Shown here: positions 11,742-22,860 of the stretch, one piece after another
Layout: each line of letters begins with the position of its first letter
Numbering within the stretch: position 1 is the stretch's first letter
Assembly (NCBI GenBank): GCA_030142905.1
Contig: JASJOG010000154.1
Location: 558,001-622,000, forward strand
Direction: 5' to 3'
DNA length: 64,000 bases
Source of the DNA: Heliopora coerulea
Taxonomy: Eukaryota; Cnidaria; Anthozoa; Scleralcyonacea; Helioporidae
Program-made: the position numbers and the translations under genes
Notes under the pieces: model-generated
Told to the model about the DNA's origin: nothing
The model's input: the letters and a program-made list of their open reading frames with translations, nothing else
The model's database searches: none

Positions 11742-11884
11742 AATCTAAATTGACTAACAAACTCGCAAGTGAAGGAAATGTTGGGATGTTGCGAGTTTAG
11801 GTATTCATGAAAAGGTCGAACTTGGTCAGGAGAACTCAAAATAGCAAAACAATCATCTACATAAATACTCGTATCAATGCTGCA
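11742..11884 (-). pseudogene. Penelope-like reverse transcriptase fragment (copy A, inverted part)
   Basis: Read on the minus strand, the segment encodes the RT motif C region: YVDDCFAIL, then the spaced segment HPNISFTCEF that in intact copies follows the catalytic YVDD by about 25 residues. The same block occurs in the longer minus-strand copy at 21426-22776 (HPNIQFTHE). The upstream edge abuts, tail to tail, a plus-strand GIY-YIG domain at about 11885, so the two halves of one element are now in opposite orientation. Confidence 0.7.
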
Positions 11885-12412
11885 GAGCGTTGTATTTCGG
11901 CCAAACGAGCCGGCATATTCATACGCGAATCTCAGAACGTATGGGGGTTTCGCCTCTGACGGGAAGGAAACGTGCTACGAATTCCCTTTCAAGCGTTCTT
12001 GCCCACGCACATCAATCTCTTCACCACATCTCTCCTGATGATTTCACTATCATCTCCTCCTGTCGTTCGAACTCCAACTTTGAGCTCCTCCTTCGAGAGA
12101 GCTTACTTATATCGAAATTTAGACCCTCTCTCAACGAAAACATCTCATCCATACCCCTTTCTTTATTTTAGTTCTACGCGGTCCTCTTTTCACTTCATTT
12201 CATTTCATCTCTATCTTCCGTCACCCTACATCTTGTCACCCTACATCTTGTCACTTTAATCCTATTGTTTAGCTCTCATGTAACTTATCATCACGTGTAA
12301 ATAGATATATAGGTTTTAGTCACATTTGTAAATTAGTCACTATGAAGATGTTGCACGTCCGCAACGAAACGTTAGTAAAGTTTTTTTAAATACTTTGTGT
12401 TCTGTTTCTGTG
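11885..12412 (+). mobile_element. Penelope-like element 3' part with GIY-YIG endonuclease (copy A)
   Basis: The frame 11885-12171 encodes ALYFGQTSRHIHTRISERM, the GIY-YIG nuclease core (aromatic-F-G-Q, then an Arg on the following helix), continuing to LLLRESLLISKFRPSLNEN, where the conserved Glu lies in RES. In Penelope-like elements this nuclease sits C-terminal to RT and nicks the target. The non-coding tail to about 12412 includes gaagatgttgcacgtccg followed by caacgaaacgttag, a terminal motif shared with the other copy at 21150-21195. The RT is missing on this strand. Confidence 0.75.
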
Positions 12413-12555
12413 ATTATGCCTCTCCACATAAAAATCATGAGCTGGGCTCTCATTTTTATGTTACGTCTACGTTTTCCGCCCGGAAAATCAATAGCCACGA
12501 TTTCGAGATGTTTGTCGTAGGATAATTTGTTGATTTTTGCGCTTTTTTTTCATCC

Positions 12556-13195
12556 GGGAAACTATTTGCATTGACAACACAGATATACAGACATTCAGAC
12601 ATGATATACAGATGGAGAGACACACGGACTCAGAAAAACAGGTACAGAGACACACAGAATTAAAAAGCACTCAGAGACACAGACACAAAAGTCAGTCAGA
12701 GAGACACAGACACTGAGACAAAAGGACACCTAGAGACAGACTATTAGATGAATAGAGGTACAGACACTCAGACACACACGAACATTCAAAGATAGTCATA
12801 CTGATACAGACAAATGGAAAGGCAGACAAACACAAAATACACACAGACACATGGACTCACAAACATACACAGACATGCATAGACACCCAGATGCACAGAT
12901 GAACAAATGCAAAAACACAGACACAGAGACGCACAGATATACAGACTCACAGGTACACAGATGCACAGACACAGTTGCACAGATGCGGACTCAGATATGG
13001 ACAAACAGACAGAGATACACAGACACACAGGCAATGGTAAAAAGACATTCACATACATAAATTTAGATGCAATGATAGACAGACACACAGACATATAGAC
13101 ACACAAAGTAATACAGAGACAGAGACAGACACAGACAAACAAGTAAACTGACAAAGAGATACACTGAAACGCAAACAGACACACAGATGTAAAGA
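12556..13195. repeat. (CAGACA)-type minisatellite, block 1
   Basis: Degenerate array of acacagaca and agacacacaga words. The same repeat resumes at 16019 and 16790 after two LINE insertions, and an opposite-sense array lies at 24340-25275. Cys/Val/Leu-rich or Asp/Arg/His-rich frames across it are repeat artefacts. Confidence 0.9.
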
Positions 13196-14822
13196 TGTAA
13201 GATTAGATTAGATAGATTTTATTTTGACACGGTAGTTCTATCAGAAGTAAAAATTACATCAATTTCTAAATATGTTCTACCTAGAAGCCGTGTGTAAAAA
13301 CTAACTATATTTACATTTTTTTTTTTTAATCATGCTGTATAAAGATATGCACAATATTTACAATATTTACAGAGTATTTACAATATTAGTCTTACAATAT
13401 TGTTGTCAATGCAAAAGGTCTCGTACTTTCTTTTTAAATTTTTGTGAGGTTCTCCTCTGCTTTTAATGAGTTAGTTAAGGAGTTCCACAGCATGGCTCCT
13501 GATACTGCAAAGCTGTCATGATAGGTTTTAGTTCGAACTTTTGGTATTTGGAAATCACAGTTGGATGCTCTGAGGTTGTACACACTTGATCCATACTGTT
13601 TTTCAAACATATCATTCAAATATGATGGAGCATGTCCATTCACAATTTTGTGTATCATGACAGCTTTTTGGTATTTCCTGTTGTGAGCTAGTGTAGACCA
13701 ACCTAGATCAGAGAAAATTTCATTAGTGTGGCGTGTATATGGCGCAGTTGTAATTATACGAGCGGCACGGTTTTGCAACTTTTGGAGTTTATCTGAAAGT
13801 GTTTGGTCTACACTATCCCACACAACAGAGCAATACTTGAAGTGAGGCTCTACAACAGCATAGTATATGTTGGTCAGTAATTGTTAGTTAAGAAATGGCT
13901 TGGCTTTCTTTAAGACTCGTAAACCATTTTTAACTTTCTTTATTACGTTTCCTAAATGGTATTTCCATGTCAAATTTTCATCAATTGTGAGACCTAGACA
14001 TTTTACTTTGTCAGCTTGTTTTAGTGCTATTCCATTAATAGATAAATTTAGGGTATCATTAAGAGTTGCCAATCTTTGTCGTGATCCAATTAGCATATAT
14101 TCAGTTTTAACCAAATTTAGTGAAAGCTTGTTTGCATTAAGCCATTCTACGACCTTGTTTATGTCCTTCTCTAATATTGCCTTGATTTCAGGTATACTAG
14201 ATCCAGATGAAGTTAGATTTGTGTCATCTGCATACATCCTAGTAGAGCTGAAATCAACACAATTGGGTAAATCATTGATATAAGTTAAAAACAGTAATGG
14301 CCCTAGAATAGTTCCTTGTGGGATGCCACAAGTAAGCTGCTCTGGGTCTGACAGTATGCCATTTACTAGGCACATTTGAGTGCGGTTGATTAGGTATGAT
14401 TCAAGCCAGCTAATTGATAATTGGTCCAGACCAAGGTATTGCAATTTCTTTAGAAGAATTGTGTGGCTTACAGTATCATATGCCTTTTTCGGGTCTAAGA
14501 ATAGGACTCCATTTACAAGTTTGCGGTCAATATTGAAGCACCATTCATTTGTTAAATCTAATAAGGCTGTTTCTGTGGAAAACATTGATCGGAATCCGGA
14601 TTGCCTGTAATTTAACAGCTTGTTCTTTGTTAAATAATTTTCTAATTGTTCAAACACAAGTTTTTCAAAGATACGAGCAATAACTGAAATCACTGATATG
14701 AGCCTGTAGTTATTGGAATCACAGCGATCATCTGTTTTGAAGACTGGGGTAACTGTAGCAGTTTTCCAGTCATTGGGAAATGAGTTAGTTTCAAGTGATA
14801 AATTAAATATGCTACTAAGTGA

Positions 14823-14853
<31 letters not shown>

Positions 14854-16018
14854 GGTGCTGCTAGTTTCAAAATTTTGTTTGAAATTTTATCAATATCCAT
14901 GGCTTTCCCAGTTTTAGCTGTCTTAAGTAGTTTTAGGACTTGAGCAGGAAGGACTTTAGTAAAGCTGAAGGTGCAGTCAGTTTTGTTGACATATTCCTCA
15001 AAAGTCTTCGTCTGGGATATTGGTGGTATTTGAGCAGCAAGTTCTGGTCTAACATTAGTAAAATGTGTGTTGAAAGAATTTGCAATACCTTTGGAATCTG
15101 TAATAGTTTCTGATGGGCTTTTGTTTAGTTTGGTTATCTGAGTGCTTTTACTTTTTTTACCAATCATGTTATTCAGGACTTTCCATGTACCCTTAGAATT
15201 TCCAGAATTATTTGCAATCTCATTTTGATAGTAGGTCTTTTTAGTCTTCCTCACCAACTGATTGACCTCATTTCGTTTATTTCTGAAAAGCAGCCAATCA
15301 GAAGGGGAGTTAGATTTAGCAGCTTTTTTCTTTAAAAAATCTCTGGTATGTATTTCAATTTTTAGTTTTAGGTTCATCCAGGAGGATGGAATATTTTCAA
15401 ATCCTTTTCAGTTGATATGGGGCATGTTTGTCAAGAATGAATTGCAATTGTAATTTCCACTCTTCCCACACATCATTGATTTCATCAGAAATATCTGGGG
15501 TTGGCCGATTGGCATTTTTGATATCTTGTATGAATTTATTTTCATTGAAATTTTTAAAACTTCTTATTTCAGTAAGTCTTGGAGGACCTCTACGACAATC
15601 AAATCTACGTACTGCATAAACTAAGTAGAGGTCACTAATTGTTGTAGCCAATACTCCACGATGAGTTAAATTTTGAGTAGAACTTGTAATGACATGATCA
15701 ATTAATGTCTCGGTGGATTTAGTTACACGAGTTGGCTCATCAATTAGTTGCGAAAGTTGATAAATATCCAAAATATCAATCAGTTTTAATGTGTGAGCTT
15801 CAAGATTGGATGCCATCAGATCACAATTTACATCACCAAGAATATAATATTCTTTATATTTCAGATCAGCTTTTTTAAGAAAATTTTCAATTTGATGGAA
15901 TAGTTCTAGTGAGCTTTTGGGTAGTCTGTACCATGCAGTGAACAGGAATGGACTACTGTTTGGTTTGGATATTTGTAATGATATCATTTCTAAACCATCC
16001 TGTTCAAAACATGGTTTT
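13196..16018 (-). mobile_element. 5'-truncated LINE inserted in the CAGACA array
   Basis: A 2.8-kb minus-strand non-LTR retrotransposon is bounded on both sides by the CAGACA minisatellite. Its 3' end (window left side) finishes in short repeats, minus-strand sense atctaatctaatctt, in place of a long poly-A, as in CR1/L2-type LINEs. The 5' end falls inside the endonuclease domain, so the copy was truncated at insertion. ORF1 and the first half of the endonuclease are absent. Confidence 0.85.
13434..15987 (-). pseudogene. LINE ORF2 remnant: endonuclease C-part, reverse transcriptase, C-terminal domain
   Basis: Order on the minus strand: apurinic-type endonuclease C-terminal half (15987-15397) with LGDVNCDL and LIDHV; linker DFLKKKAAKS; RT (15377-13884) with FLDPKKAYDTVSH, CGIPQGTILGPLLF and the catalytic MYADDTNL; C-terminal region (13823-13434) with LQNRAARIITTAPY and LWNSLTNSLK. 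Lesions: a frameshift near 15395, a TAA at about 13881, and the endonuclease motif ISDHY changed to ISDLY, removing the catalytic His. A TA microsatellite is embedded in frame inside the RT (14826-14853). Apart from these the frame is open over 800 codons, so the copy is fairly young. Confidence 0.88.
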
Positions 16019-16245
16019 CAGACAGAGATACACAGATGGATAGAGATGCACAAATGCACACATACACAGACATAGAGACAGTAATGCACAGATGCAGAGA
16101 TGCACAGATATTGACACAGATGAACAGAAAAAAAGACAGACACAGACTCACAGACTCCTAAACACACAGACAAACAGACATTGATAAACACACAGACATA
16201 GAGACACACATACACACAGACATACTGACACAGAGAGAGAGAAAG
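16019..16245. repeat. (CAGACA)-type minisatellite, block 2
   Basis: Continuation of the array at 12556-13195 to the right of the first LINE, with words acacagacat and agagacaca, grading into a short (GA)n tract at 16230-16250. Confidence 0.88.
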
Positions 16246-16790
16246 AGAGAAATATTTATTTAAATTCGGAGTTTCTTCAGTAAAAATTACTGCTTTACAA
16301 GAAAGCCGACACTGGAAAAAAAAAACAATATTTACTAGTTAAGAACTAACTAAAATTTTATTGGAAGCGAATGGTGCGATTCTTCTTTTGAAATATTTGA
16401 GATTTTCACTACATTTTACATTTTTTGGCAGGTTGTTCCAAATTTTTGATCCAGAAAACGCAAAACTTTTTCGCAAATATTCAATGCGGGCTTTAGGTAA
16501 AACCAAGCGCAATTTCCGATTCCGCAGCGTATACTTGTTGTTAATGGTAGACATCTTAAAATGGTCTCGCAAATAGGAGGGGGCCATATTATTCAAGACT
16601 TTGTACATCATTATTAGCTTATGCTTAGCCCGAGATTCGGCAAGATATATCCATTTTAGTTGCTGCCTTATTTCACTGGATCTGACCTCATAGCCTTGGC
16701 ATGTAATCACCCTACCAGCTCGATTTTTCAATTTTTGTAATCTGTTTGCAGTTGTAGAGGGCATATTCTCCCAGACGACATGGTAGTCAT
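16246..16790 (-). mobile_element. Second, shorter 5'-truncated LINE in the same array
   Basis: The minus-strand frame 16785-16339 encodes only the C-terminal region of a LINE ORF2: LQKLKNRAGRVITCQGYEV, ESRAKHKLIMMYKVLNNM, then SGSKIWNNLPKNVK. These correspond to the blocks LQNRAARIITTA and LWNSLTNSLK of the neighbouring LINE, but the sequences differ clearly, so it is a different family. It is flanked by ga/gaca repeat on both sides and truncated at its 5' end just upstream of the first motif. The apparent N-terminal extension to 17124 runs through repeat and is not taken as coding. Confidence 0.8.
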
Positions 16791-16855
16791 AGACGAGACA
16801 GACAGAGAGACAGAGAGACAGACAAAGGGACAGAGAGAGACAGAGAGAAAAGGAC
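16791..16855. repeat. (GACA)n minisatellite, block 3
   Basis: Short right-hand remainder of the CAGACA array, agacagacagagagacagag words, after the second LINE. Confidence 0.85.
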
Positions 16856-17309
16856 TGTAACCGAACAAAAGTTGGGAAGCGAAAGAGTAGAACTGGGTGA
16901 GAAGTTAGATTGTCAAAGAGAAGGAAGCAAAAACGAAATGTTAAGAAAATAGTAAAGTTAAGAAAAACCAATTGAACATCTGAAAAAAATAATAGGGCTG
17001 GCGAGAACGTTACAAATGAGAAAAGAAAAGCGACAGCTGAGATTGCCAGATAGATACGATTCGCATAGCAAAAAAGCTGCATAGAATTTGAAACGGCTCT
17101 TGGAAGAGTCTCGGACAAATCCAATCAATCTTGGACAATCTCGTGTAACATGCCTGGTCACCAGTTTGTCCTCCACAATTTAAACCATTGCTTTATCAAC
17201 GTTATCTTGACAGTTGTTTTCTTTTTATTTCGTTCACGAGGGCCACGTTAACTCATTTCTAAATTACTTAAATTCCAAGCATCCGAACGTTAAATTAACT
17301 CATGAAACC
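16856..17309. other. Non-coding stretch
   Basis: No gene or element is recognised between the minisatellite and the next Penelope-like copy. Confidence 0.35.
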
Positions 17310-18260
17310 GAAGTTAACAATTCACTCTCATTTCTAGATATTTGTGTTAACCATTCCAACTAATGCTTTTCTATTTCCGTATATCGTAAACCCACGTTCA
17401 CCGGTTTACTTACCTCATTTGACTTATTTGTCCCGCTTTATTCAAAATAAAGGTTTAATCTTTAGTTTTCTCAATCGCTGTTTTATATCTGCTCCACCTA
17501 TAATATTTTTTGTACAGAACTGGAAAAACTCAAAAACATTTTCATAAAAAATGGCTATCCAAGAAAACTTCTTGGCAGCTGTATAAGGTCATTCCTACAA
17601 AAGATAATCTCTCCATACCCGAACTTTTATAGTACCTTAACGTATCATTTAGTTTTCATTACCATTTACTGGCCAACATTTCCTTCAAATCTGCACTCAT
17701 TTAAATAAACTTCTTTCTTTTACATACCCACAAATCTGTGTTCGATATGTCGCTCTCCCATCTCTTCGCCTTTTTCATTTCTTACCCTTTAAGGACAGGA
17801 TTTCCATTCGTCTGAGGTCACATGTTGTATACATTTTAAGTGTCGTAGCTGCGGAGCTACGCGTACGTCGGTGGAACATGCCAACATTTGCACAATCGGG
17901 TTTCAAACCACATGGGAATTTCAGCCCTCACAGGGAAAAGGCAACTCCTGCAACCCGTTTCTCACTAGTGTATTTTCACACCATCGTGACAATGGAAACG
18001 GATCAAAGTCCTTTGAAGACTTTAGAATTCTTTCATCTTCCTCTTTCGACCATGAACTTTTACTGCGTGAAACCCTACTCATTAAGAAACTCAAACTTTC
18101 CTTCAATGGAAAAATTCATTCCGCTTCTCTTTATTTGTTTTGACTCACTTTTTCGTTCTCTCACCGTCTCAATCGACTTTCTCTCCACCTCTTCACTGCT
18201 TTTCTTTGCATGTAATCTTCTTTTTCAGTTCTTGATTTTGACAGGCTAAATTGACTTAAT
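17310..18260 (+). pseudogene. Penelope-like element, highly decayed copy B
   Basis: Plus strand, several frames. The RT thumb region shows NNSLSFLDICV and VYRKPTFTGLLTSFD, corresponding to DNSLSFLGI and VYRKPTFAGLFTNFE of the copy at 21426-22298; then KAPFV-type linker sequence; then a GIY-YIG remnant with HLHNRVSNHMGISALTGK. Multiple stops and frameshifts interrupt it, and the catalytic RT motifs upstream are absent, so it is a 5'-truncated, inactive copy. The right end is lost at the hAT element. Confidence 0.68.
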
Positions 18261-18289
18261 TAGATTCAAAATTGTAATTACATATTTAG

Positions 18290-21058
18290 GCCTGTGAGTA
18301 GGACTTTCCACAAGTTGCTCAGCAACTTTTTGGCAACTTTTCATATTTCAAGCAACTTTTCTCGTTTCGGGCAACAATTTTCATTCTGAGAAATCTCTAC
18401 CTATTTTGAGAAATAGGAGCAGCTTTCGCCTTTGAGTACTTAAATTGGTCTTGATTCCTTATTTCAAAGTGGTAGTTCTTAGACTTTATTTCCTGTGCAA
18501 AAGGGAAGTTGGTCTTGTTAGGCTGGTCAACGGTTTTTTGAAGAAAATTTAAAATGGTGGATGAAAATTCATGCTCGAGTGAATCAGTCGAAGAAGGTCC
18601 TTCAAATCCTTTGAGGGCAACAACTGAAGCAGGAGCAAGGCTGAGTACTCCAGAGAAAGCGGCCATTTCAAGAAAACGTAAAGTGCAGACAAATCCAGGT
18701 GAAAAGAAGCAAAATGTCCGTGGTAGAGCCAATCTAAATGTGAATGCTTGGGAGAGATTAAATCAATTCAAAGGAGAGCATCTTACCGTGGTGTTGGGTA
18801 AATTCAGATGTGATGCTTTCAAGGAAACCGTGTCCAAAAAGAAAAGCTCTGTTAGTAAGCACATTGCATCCCAGAAACATATTAAATCAAAGGAAATTAT
18901 TGCGAAAAGCAAGAAAAAGGACCAGAGCATTGTTGACTTGATGAAAAGAAACGACGAACAAACGATTCCAAAAGGATCAACATTACCCAAAGATATGAGT
19001 CGGTATCGATACGAGCTTGTGGTGTCTTTGCTGATTGCAGGAATATCCATACCGAAAGTTGACAATCTGAGACCATTTCTTGAGAAATATGGCCACTGTC
19101 TGACATCCTCAAGTCATTTGACAGAACTCATCCCTCTGATTCTTAAGAGAAGGATTGTGTTAAATCTGAAATTGCAAGAAATGATGGTTTTTCAGTTATT
19201 TTTGATGGAAGCATCAGGCTTGGGGTGGCTTTAGCTATTGTGGTGCGCTTTATTGATAACCAGCGGCTTATACAACAGAGAATTGTGAAGCTAGAGGTTC
19301 TGGCAAGAAGCATGAATGCAGAACAGCTTGCTCAGCCTTTAATCCAATGCCTGGCTTTTGAGTGCATGATTCGTCCTGATCAACTCTTGGCATCAATGAG
19401 GGATGGCGCAGCAGTGAATGAAGCTGCTCTACTTCAAGTTAGTTTTTTCTTTTCCAACGTGTTTAATGTTACATGTTTTTCTGACACTATTGACAATGTC
19501 GGAAGGCACTTCGAATTTGGTGTACAGGACACATTTTCTAGGTACTGGAACACCATGTTCTCTCTCAGTCCATCTGCCCGCATATTATGGAAAACAAGGA
19601 CAGGTACTGCAATGCGTCTAACTCTACAAACGAGGTGGTGGGGTAAGTGGGAAGTCCTGAATCTAGTGTTGCAGTATTTTGGGTATGTAGAGCCTTTTCT
19701 CTGAGAAAATGAAAACTTGGCTCCTTCTTGTCGAAGGTGTCTCTTGGAGATCTTTGACAACCCAATCAGTGCTCGTGACTTAGAAATTCAATTTCCTGCA
19801 ATGATTGATGCTGGCCAGCACTTCGTTTCAGCAACATATTATCTTGAAGGAGACGGTCCTCTCGCTTTTAGTTGCTATGAGCGATTATCTGCATTAGTCC
19901 ATACAGTAGCTGTGGAATCTTATTTCAACACTGAAGTAAAATCTCGTGAGGATGCTGGTGGGAATTTACTACTGTATAACCAGCTTATTGCTCATGGCAA
20001 GGCTTGGATAAGCCCAGGGTTCAGGTTTTATCGGCACAAATTCAGTGGCGAATTCCATACAACGGTACGTGCATTCTGAGCTGCCAGATTGTGCTGTTCA
20101 GTGAAAGTACAGACACTACACCCCATTGCTGCTTCAGTAGAGGAGCTAAAGCATTTTCCCTTTCTTAACAATGATGCTACAATTGCCGGGCTTTTACATG
20201 AGCTTCCTCACTATCTTGCCATTGCTGATGGTGCAGTTGTTGAATCAGAAGAGGGGAAAAGATGCAGTGTTGATCCAGACAAAAACGGGCTCTTCCAAAC
20301 TGGTCAGCAGCTTTAAAGGTTTTGCGGTCTCTACCAAGCTCAGCCTCAGCGGAAAGTGCGTTTAGTATCCTTCAGAATACGTTTTCAAAGCAGCAGGATG
20401 CAGCATTAGAAGAAACCGTTGAGGCATCGGTCATGCTGAGGTATAATGGAAACAAGCGAACAGTCTTTCTCAAGACTACACTAACCTGGACGATCAACTT
20501 CCTCAAACATGTGTCTTACCTTGATGAGCTACATGTCAGTGTTGTTGTTTACAAAGCTATGCATAAGGGAGAAACATTCAAAACAACATTTATTTGATAC
20601 AGTATTGTTCACATCTAGGTAGATAAACGTTGAGTTCTTGTTGCCAGTCAGTGCCTTTAAAATAATGTGTAATTCTACGTGCTGGTAAAACAAAGATTGG
20701 ATTTGAGGACAAGTTTACCTGTTTTTAGCAACTCTGATTGCAGTTAAATTGCATGAAGTTGGTTAGAATTTTTTATGTGTAGTCTTAACACTCATAAAGA
20801 CATTTTTTGGTTTTAAATGAGAAGAAAGTTATTTAGAAACGCTGTTACACCGCAAAATTGCACGAAAATGTTTAGAAATCTTACATTTGTTGTACAATTT
20901 ACATATTTTTGCTTCATAGCAAATAAAGGAAGAGAGAAACTTTCGTTACAGATAAAGCAACTCTCTGGTGTTTTTGTGCAACTTTTTGAGAAGTTACGGG
21001 CAACTTTCTGGGAAATCTTGGGCAACTTGTGGAAAGAGTGGCAATTGAGGAACCAGGC
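18290..21058 (+). mobile_element. hAT-family DNA transposon, decayed
   Basis: The two ends carry a perfect 15-bp inverted match, ctttccacaagttgc at 18304-18318 and its complement at 21022-21036, with outer gcctg/caggc at 18290 and 21058. Copies of gcaactttt cluster within about 100 bp of each end (for example 18321, 18333 and 18351 on the left; 20978 and 21000 on the right), as subterminal transposase-binding repeats do in hAT elements. An 8-bp target duplication was not confirmed. The internal region encodes a broken hAT transposase. Confidence 0.75.
18554..20597 (+). pseudogene. hAT transposase remnant with hATC dimerisation motif
   Basis: ATG at 18554. The N-terminal part has a degenerate BED-like zinc region (GKFRCDAF, then SVSKHIASQKHIKSKE, C..H..H). 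The central domain follows (ALAIVVRFIDNQRLIQQRI, AMRDGAAVNEAAL equivalent at 19390, TCFSDTIDNVGRHFEF with the conserved C-x-D/H-x-L/I pattern, TRWWGKWEVLN) and then ATYYLEGDGPLAF. The C terminus has LPSSASAESAFSILQ, the hATC signature. Lesions: frameshift near 19210, TGA at 19702-19704, TGA at 20077-20079 and a frameshift near 20290. The protein resembles the CGG-repeat-binding-protein-like hAT group common in animals. It is not functional here. Confidence 0.8.
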
Positions 21059-21425
21059 GGAAAGCGTAATCTTGTTAGGAATATCAAGGCCCAGCATATA
21101 ATTTTGAATAAACCCATAACACAGACATGAGCTGTTGAAAAATATTTTAATTTAACTAACGTTTCGTTGCCAGTCCTGCAACATCTTCAGAGTAAGTGAC
21201 AAATTTACAAGGTGTTCTCGACTATATAATATTCTATTTACAATGACAGGAAGTAATTAACAGAAAGACTCGTGGTGAAAACCGGTGAATAATTAAGTGT
21301 GCGATAAAGTGTATGCGTGGGTGAATCCAGGTGTGTATGTGTCAGAAAAAATATATAACAAGGAAAATTTAACCGTTAGAACAAGGTTAAAGGAAGAGAA
21401 CTGATCTTGGCGTTGAGCGAAGGAT

Positions 21426-22776
21426 TTATCTTATTAATGAGTAGACTCTTTCTGAGAACAGTTCAAAATTAGAAGAACAGGAGCTTAGAATAGAAAAATC
21501 AGTCAAAGAAACAGGGTGGCCAGTCTGTTTGTGGTGTGTTAAAACAGCAGATAAAGTGGTGACGGAGATAGGCTTTCCCGTGTAAGCAGAAACTTCCATG
21601 TGTTCAGAAACACGCGCGTGTAAATGGCGAATAGTTTCACCTATATACAATGACTCACAGCATTGACACTTAAATTTGTAAACTACGCGAGATCTCAGTG
21701 CAAGAGGAATTTGATCTTTAAAACGGAAAAAACTTGAAAGACGTCGAATAGGTTTAAACATGACTCGAAGTTGAATTTGAGGAAAGGCAGAAGCAAAAAG
21801 TTGAGCGACTTGTTTGCGAATCTGAAGAGAATGTTGACCGGTAAATGGTAGACTAAAGAAAATAATGCGTTTAGGTACCGAGGTCGTTGTAGAAGCTGGG
21901 CAGAAAATTTTATCGAAAAAATTGCGAAAACAATTATCTAAGAACTTGATAGGATAACCATTCCGAATCATAATGCTTTTAAATTTCTCTAGTTGTTCAT
22001 GAAAAATGGTATAAGAACAGAGATTAAAATAACGAAAAAGCAAAGTTAAAATTAAGCCTTTCTTATATATGAGTGGAATTAAACTCTCAAAATTTGTAAA
22101 CAAGCCAGCAAAAGTCGGTTTACGATAAACAGAAGAAAATTTATCATCAGAGCGTTTGATTTGAATGCCGAGGAAGGAAAGGGAGTTATCTTTTTCAATT
22201 TCATGTGTAAATTGGATATTCGGATGTTTACAATTCAGGTAATGTAAAAAAGGTAAAATATGATCGCGGGATCGAAGTAAAATAAGAGTCGTCAACATAG
22301 CGTCGATAATAAAGCGGTTTAAATTGCGGGGGACAATTATTTAGCCAATTAGTTTCATGAAAGGAAAGAAAAATGTTGGCGAAAAGGGGACCTAGAGGGG
22401 AACCCATAGCAACACCATCACGTTGTTCGTAAAAATTTCCGTCAAATATAAAGTGACAATTTTTGACAGTTAAATTGAATAGTTCTTTAAATTGTTCGCG
22501 AGTAAAGTTTTGGAAATGACTATTGTTATAGAAAAGCTGGTTGAGGATAATTTCAATGGTTTCATCCAACGGTATGTTTGTAAAAAGTGAATTAATATCA
22601 AAACTAGCCATGGTGACATTATTATTATCAAGGCTCAGTTGAAATAAATCTTGTAGAAATGAAAATGAATCAGTGATAGTGTATGGACTAAAGGAAATAG
22701 GGCGAAGAAGAGGAACCAGAAATTTAGCGAGATTATACGAGTGGGTGTCAATAGAGGAAAAGTTCCTCGTCATCAA
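21426..22776 (-). pseudogene. Penelope-like RT-endonuclease ORF with one frameshift
   Basis: RT part (22776-22228): motif A FDINSLFTNIPLDE, motif B GVAMGSPLGPLFANIFL, motif C YYRRYVDDSYF. The frame then shifts near 22290 into the second part (22298-21426), which continues with HPNIQFTHE, VYRKPTFAGLFTNFE, the linker SLPFTGQHSLQIRKQ and the GIY-YIG nuclease: YKFKCQCCESLYIGET, then ARVSEHM. The Cys-x-Cys-Cys before YIG is the usual small zinc-like motif of these elements. All three catalytic RT blocks and the nuclease core are present, so this is the best preserved of the three copies and has one evident lesion. Confidence 0.87.
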
Positions 22777-22788
22777 CGAGGAACTTTT
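22758..22788. repeat. Perfect 13-bp hairpin
   Basis: aaaagttcctcgt, five-base loop catca, then acgaggaactttt. It lies at the upstream edge of the Penelope-like RT frame of copy C. Confidence 0.8.
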
Positions 22789-22860
22789 TAAATCATTAGC
22801 ACCGACTGGTTCTCGACCCGGCGTGCTATAGGGATTACCTAAGGTACATAAGTTAAATAT

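Larger units (their letters stand above)
21120..22860 (-). mobile_element. Penelope-like element, copy C
   Basis: The minus-strand element covers most of RT and the GIY-YIG domain plus its 3' non-coding tail. The tail, at 21150-21195, carries (minus sense) gaagatgttgcaggactgg and caacgaaacgttag, matching the plus-strand tail of copy A. The left part of RT is missing beyond about 22860, so it is 5'-truncated. Confidence 0.82.

Noticed and set aside
12786..13184. 132-codon minus-strand frame rich in Cys, Val and Leu
   Set aside because: Product of the CAGACA repeat; no splice sites, start context or homologous motif.
16786..17124. N-terminal extension of the short LINE frame
   Set aside because: It runs through the (GACA)n repeat and unrelated DNA; LINE similarity begins only at about 16785.
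20817..21101. Overlapping 94-codon frames on both strands
   Set aside because: They lie in the hAT 3' terminal region with subterminal repeats; the mirrored frames are coincidence.
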